Source: DATLYT01 sp035574455
GTDB taxonomy: Bacteria > Bacteroidota > Ignavibacteria > UBA10030
Reading direction: 5' to 3'
Assembly: GCA_035574455.1 (NCBI GenBank)
Contig: DATLYT010000058.1
Coordinates: forward strand, 1-13,772
Length of the DNA: 13,772 nucleotides
Both the position numbers and the translations under genes were made by a program. The notes beneath the pieces are model-generated. The model saw only the letters and a list, made by a program, of their open reading frames with translations. It did no database searches and was not told where the DNA came from. This document shows positions 13,571 through 13,772 of this stretch, in pieces (position 1 is the first letter of the stretch; each line of letters starts with the position of its first letter).

Positions 13571-13772
13571 AATAATAATTGCGCCAGAACGGACATTCCC
13601 AAGCACTTCGGCTTTACCCTGAAGGAACAGCCTGCCGACAAGCGCGCCGGTAACGGCATCCAACTCATCGCCATTCATCCTGTTGTTCAGGCCGCGGATG
13701 CCTAATCGCTCTAAGCCTCGCCGCAGTCGTGTGAGCCCGTCTTGTTTTCGAGCGATGTTCCAGACATCCTGT
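13547..13772 (-). CDS. C-terminal fragment of a DUF429-like (RNase H-fold) protein, cut by the window edge
   Basis: The minus strand is open from the right edge of the window (first full codon at 13771-13769) to a TAG at 13549-13547, giving 74 residues with no internal start needed. The sequence contains DVWNIARKQDGLTRLRRGLE (2-21), GDELDAVTGALVGRLFLQGK (34-53) and AEVLGNVRSGAIIIPK (54-69). The DELDAVTGAL segment with a following hydrophobic helix and the IIIPK end resemble the C-terminus of DUF429 proteins, predicted nucleases of RNase H fold whose final acidic residue lies in such a helix. The real function is unknown. The last residues (PKSNFTT) are encoded by a dispersed repeat block, so the natural C-terminus may have been altered. 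A different-frame reading over 13489-13674 is a shadow. Confidence 0.55.
   Translation of the reverse strand, partial: QDVWNIARKQDGLTRLRRGLERLGIRGLNNRMNGDELDAVTGALVGRLFLQGKAEVLGNVRSGAIIIPKSNFTT

Noticed and set aside
13489..13674. 61-codon minus-strand frame starting MAMSW
   Set aside because: It is in a different frame from the DUF429-like fragment that covers the same bases and reads as a coherent conserved C-terminus.

Overview
This window of about 13.8 kb is a stretch of mostly core chromosome from a Gram-negative bacterium with moderate to high GC. It has an Omp85-type outer-membrane barrel with a signal peptide. The fabG-acpP-fabF-rnc order, the single-chain glycine dehydrogenase, the split formiminotransferase/cyclodeaminase pair and short tandem repeats between genes would fit the Bacteroidota/Chlorobiota/Ignavibacteria (FCB) region of the tree. 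That placement is inference from gene content, not a phylogeny. Shine-Dalgarno use is mixed: clear before acpP, fabF, rnc and the cyclodeaminase-family gene, and absent before gcvP, trkA and trkH.

Layout, plus strand: (1) 1-6511 is one tightly packed run: 3'-part of fabG, acpP, fabF, rnc, gcvP and a small CoA-binding Rossmann protein. It joins type II fatty-acid elongation (FabG reductase, ACP carrier, FabF condensing enzyme) to RNase III and the P-protein of glycine cleavage. A perfect 13-bp hairpin (6529-6560) closes the run. (2) 6575-8595 holds a single-POTRA Omp85-like barrel and, 2 nt later, rsmE (16S rRNA methyltransferase). (3) A 97-nt gap made largely of two different 7-bp tandem repeats precedes trkA-trkH (8693-11482), a complete Trk potassium-uptake system.

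Minus strand: (4) ftcD (glutamate formimidoyltransferase) and a cyclodeaminase/cyclohydrolase-family gene lie at 13207-11490, convergent with trkH and only 7 nt from it. Together they would move a formimino group from glutamate to tetrahydrofolate and then deaminate it. (5) A gene fragment without its start (13772-13547) runs into the window from the right edge and resembles the C-terminus of DUF429 (RNase H-fold) proteins.

The 339-nt gap between that fragment and ftcD (13208-13546) is the most unusual part. It contains degenerate 8-bp CATAG-type repeats, an inverted pair of 32-bp REP-like palindromes, 10-bp inverted repeats bracketing a 154-bp segment, two candidate promoters and a possible 7-codon leader ORF. 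No new enzymatic or defence system is visible: the coding content is ordinary, and what needs a second look is the non-coding repeats and hairpins.
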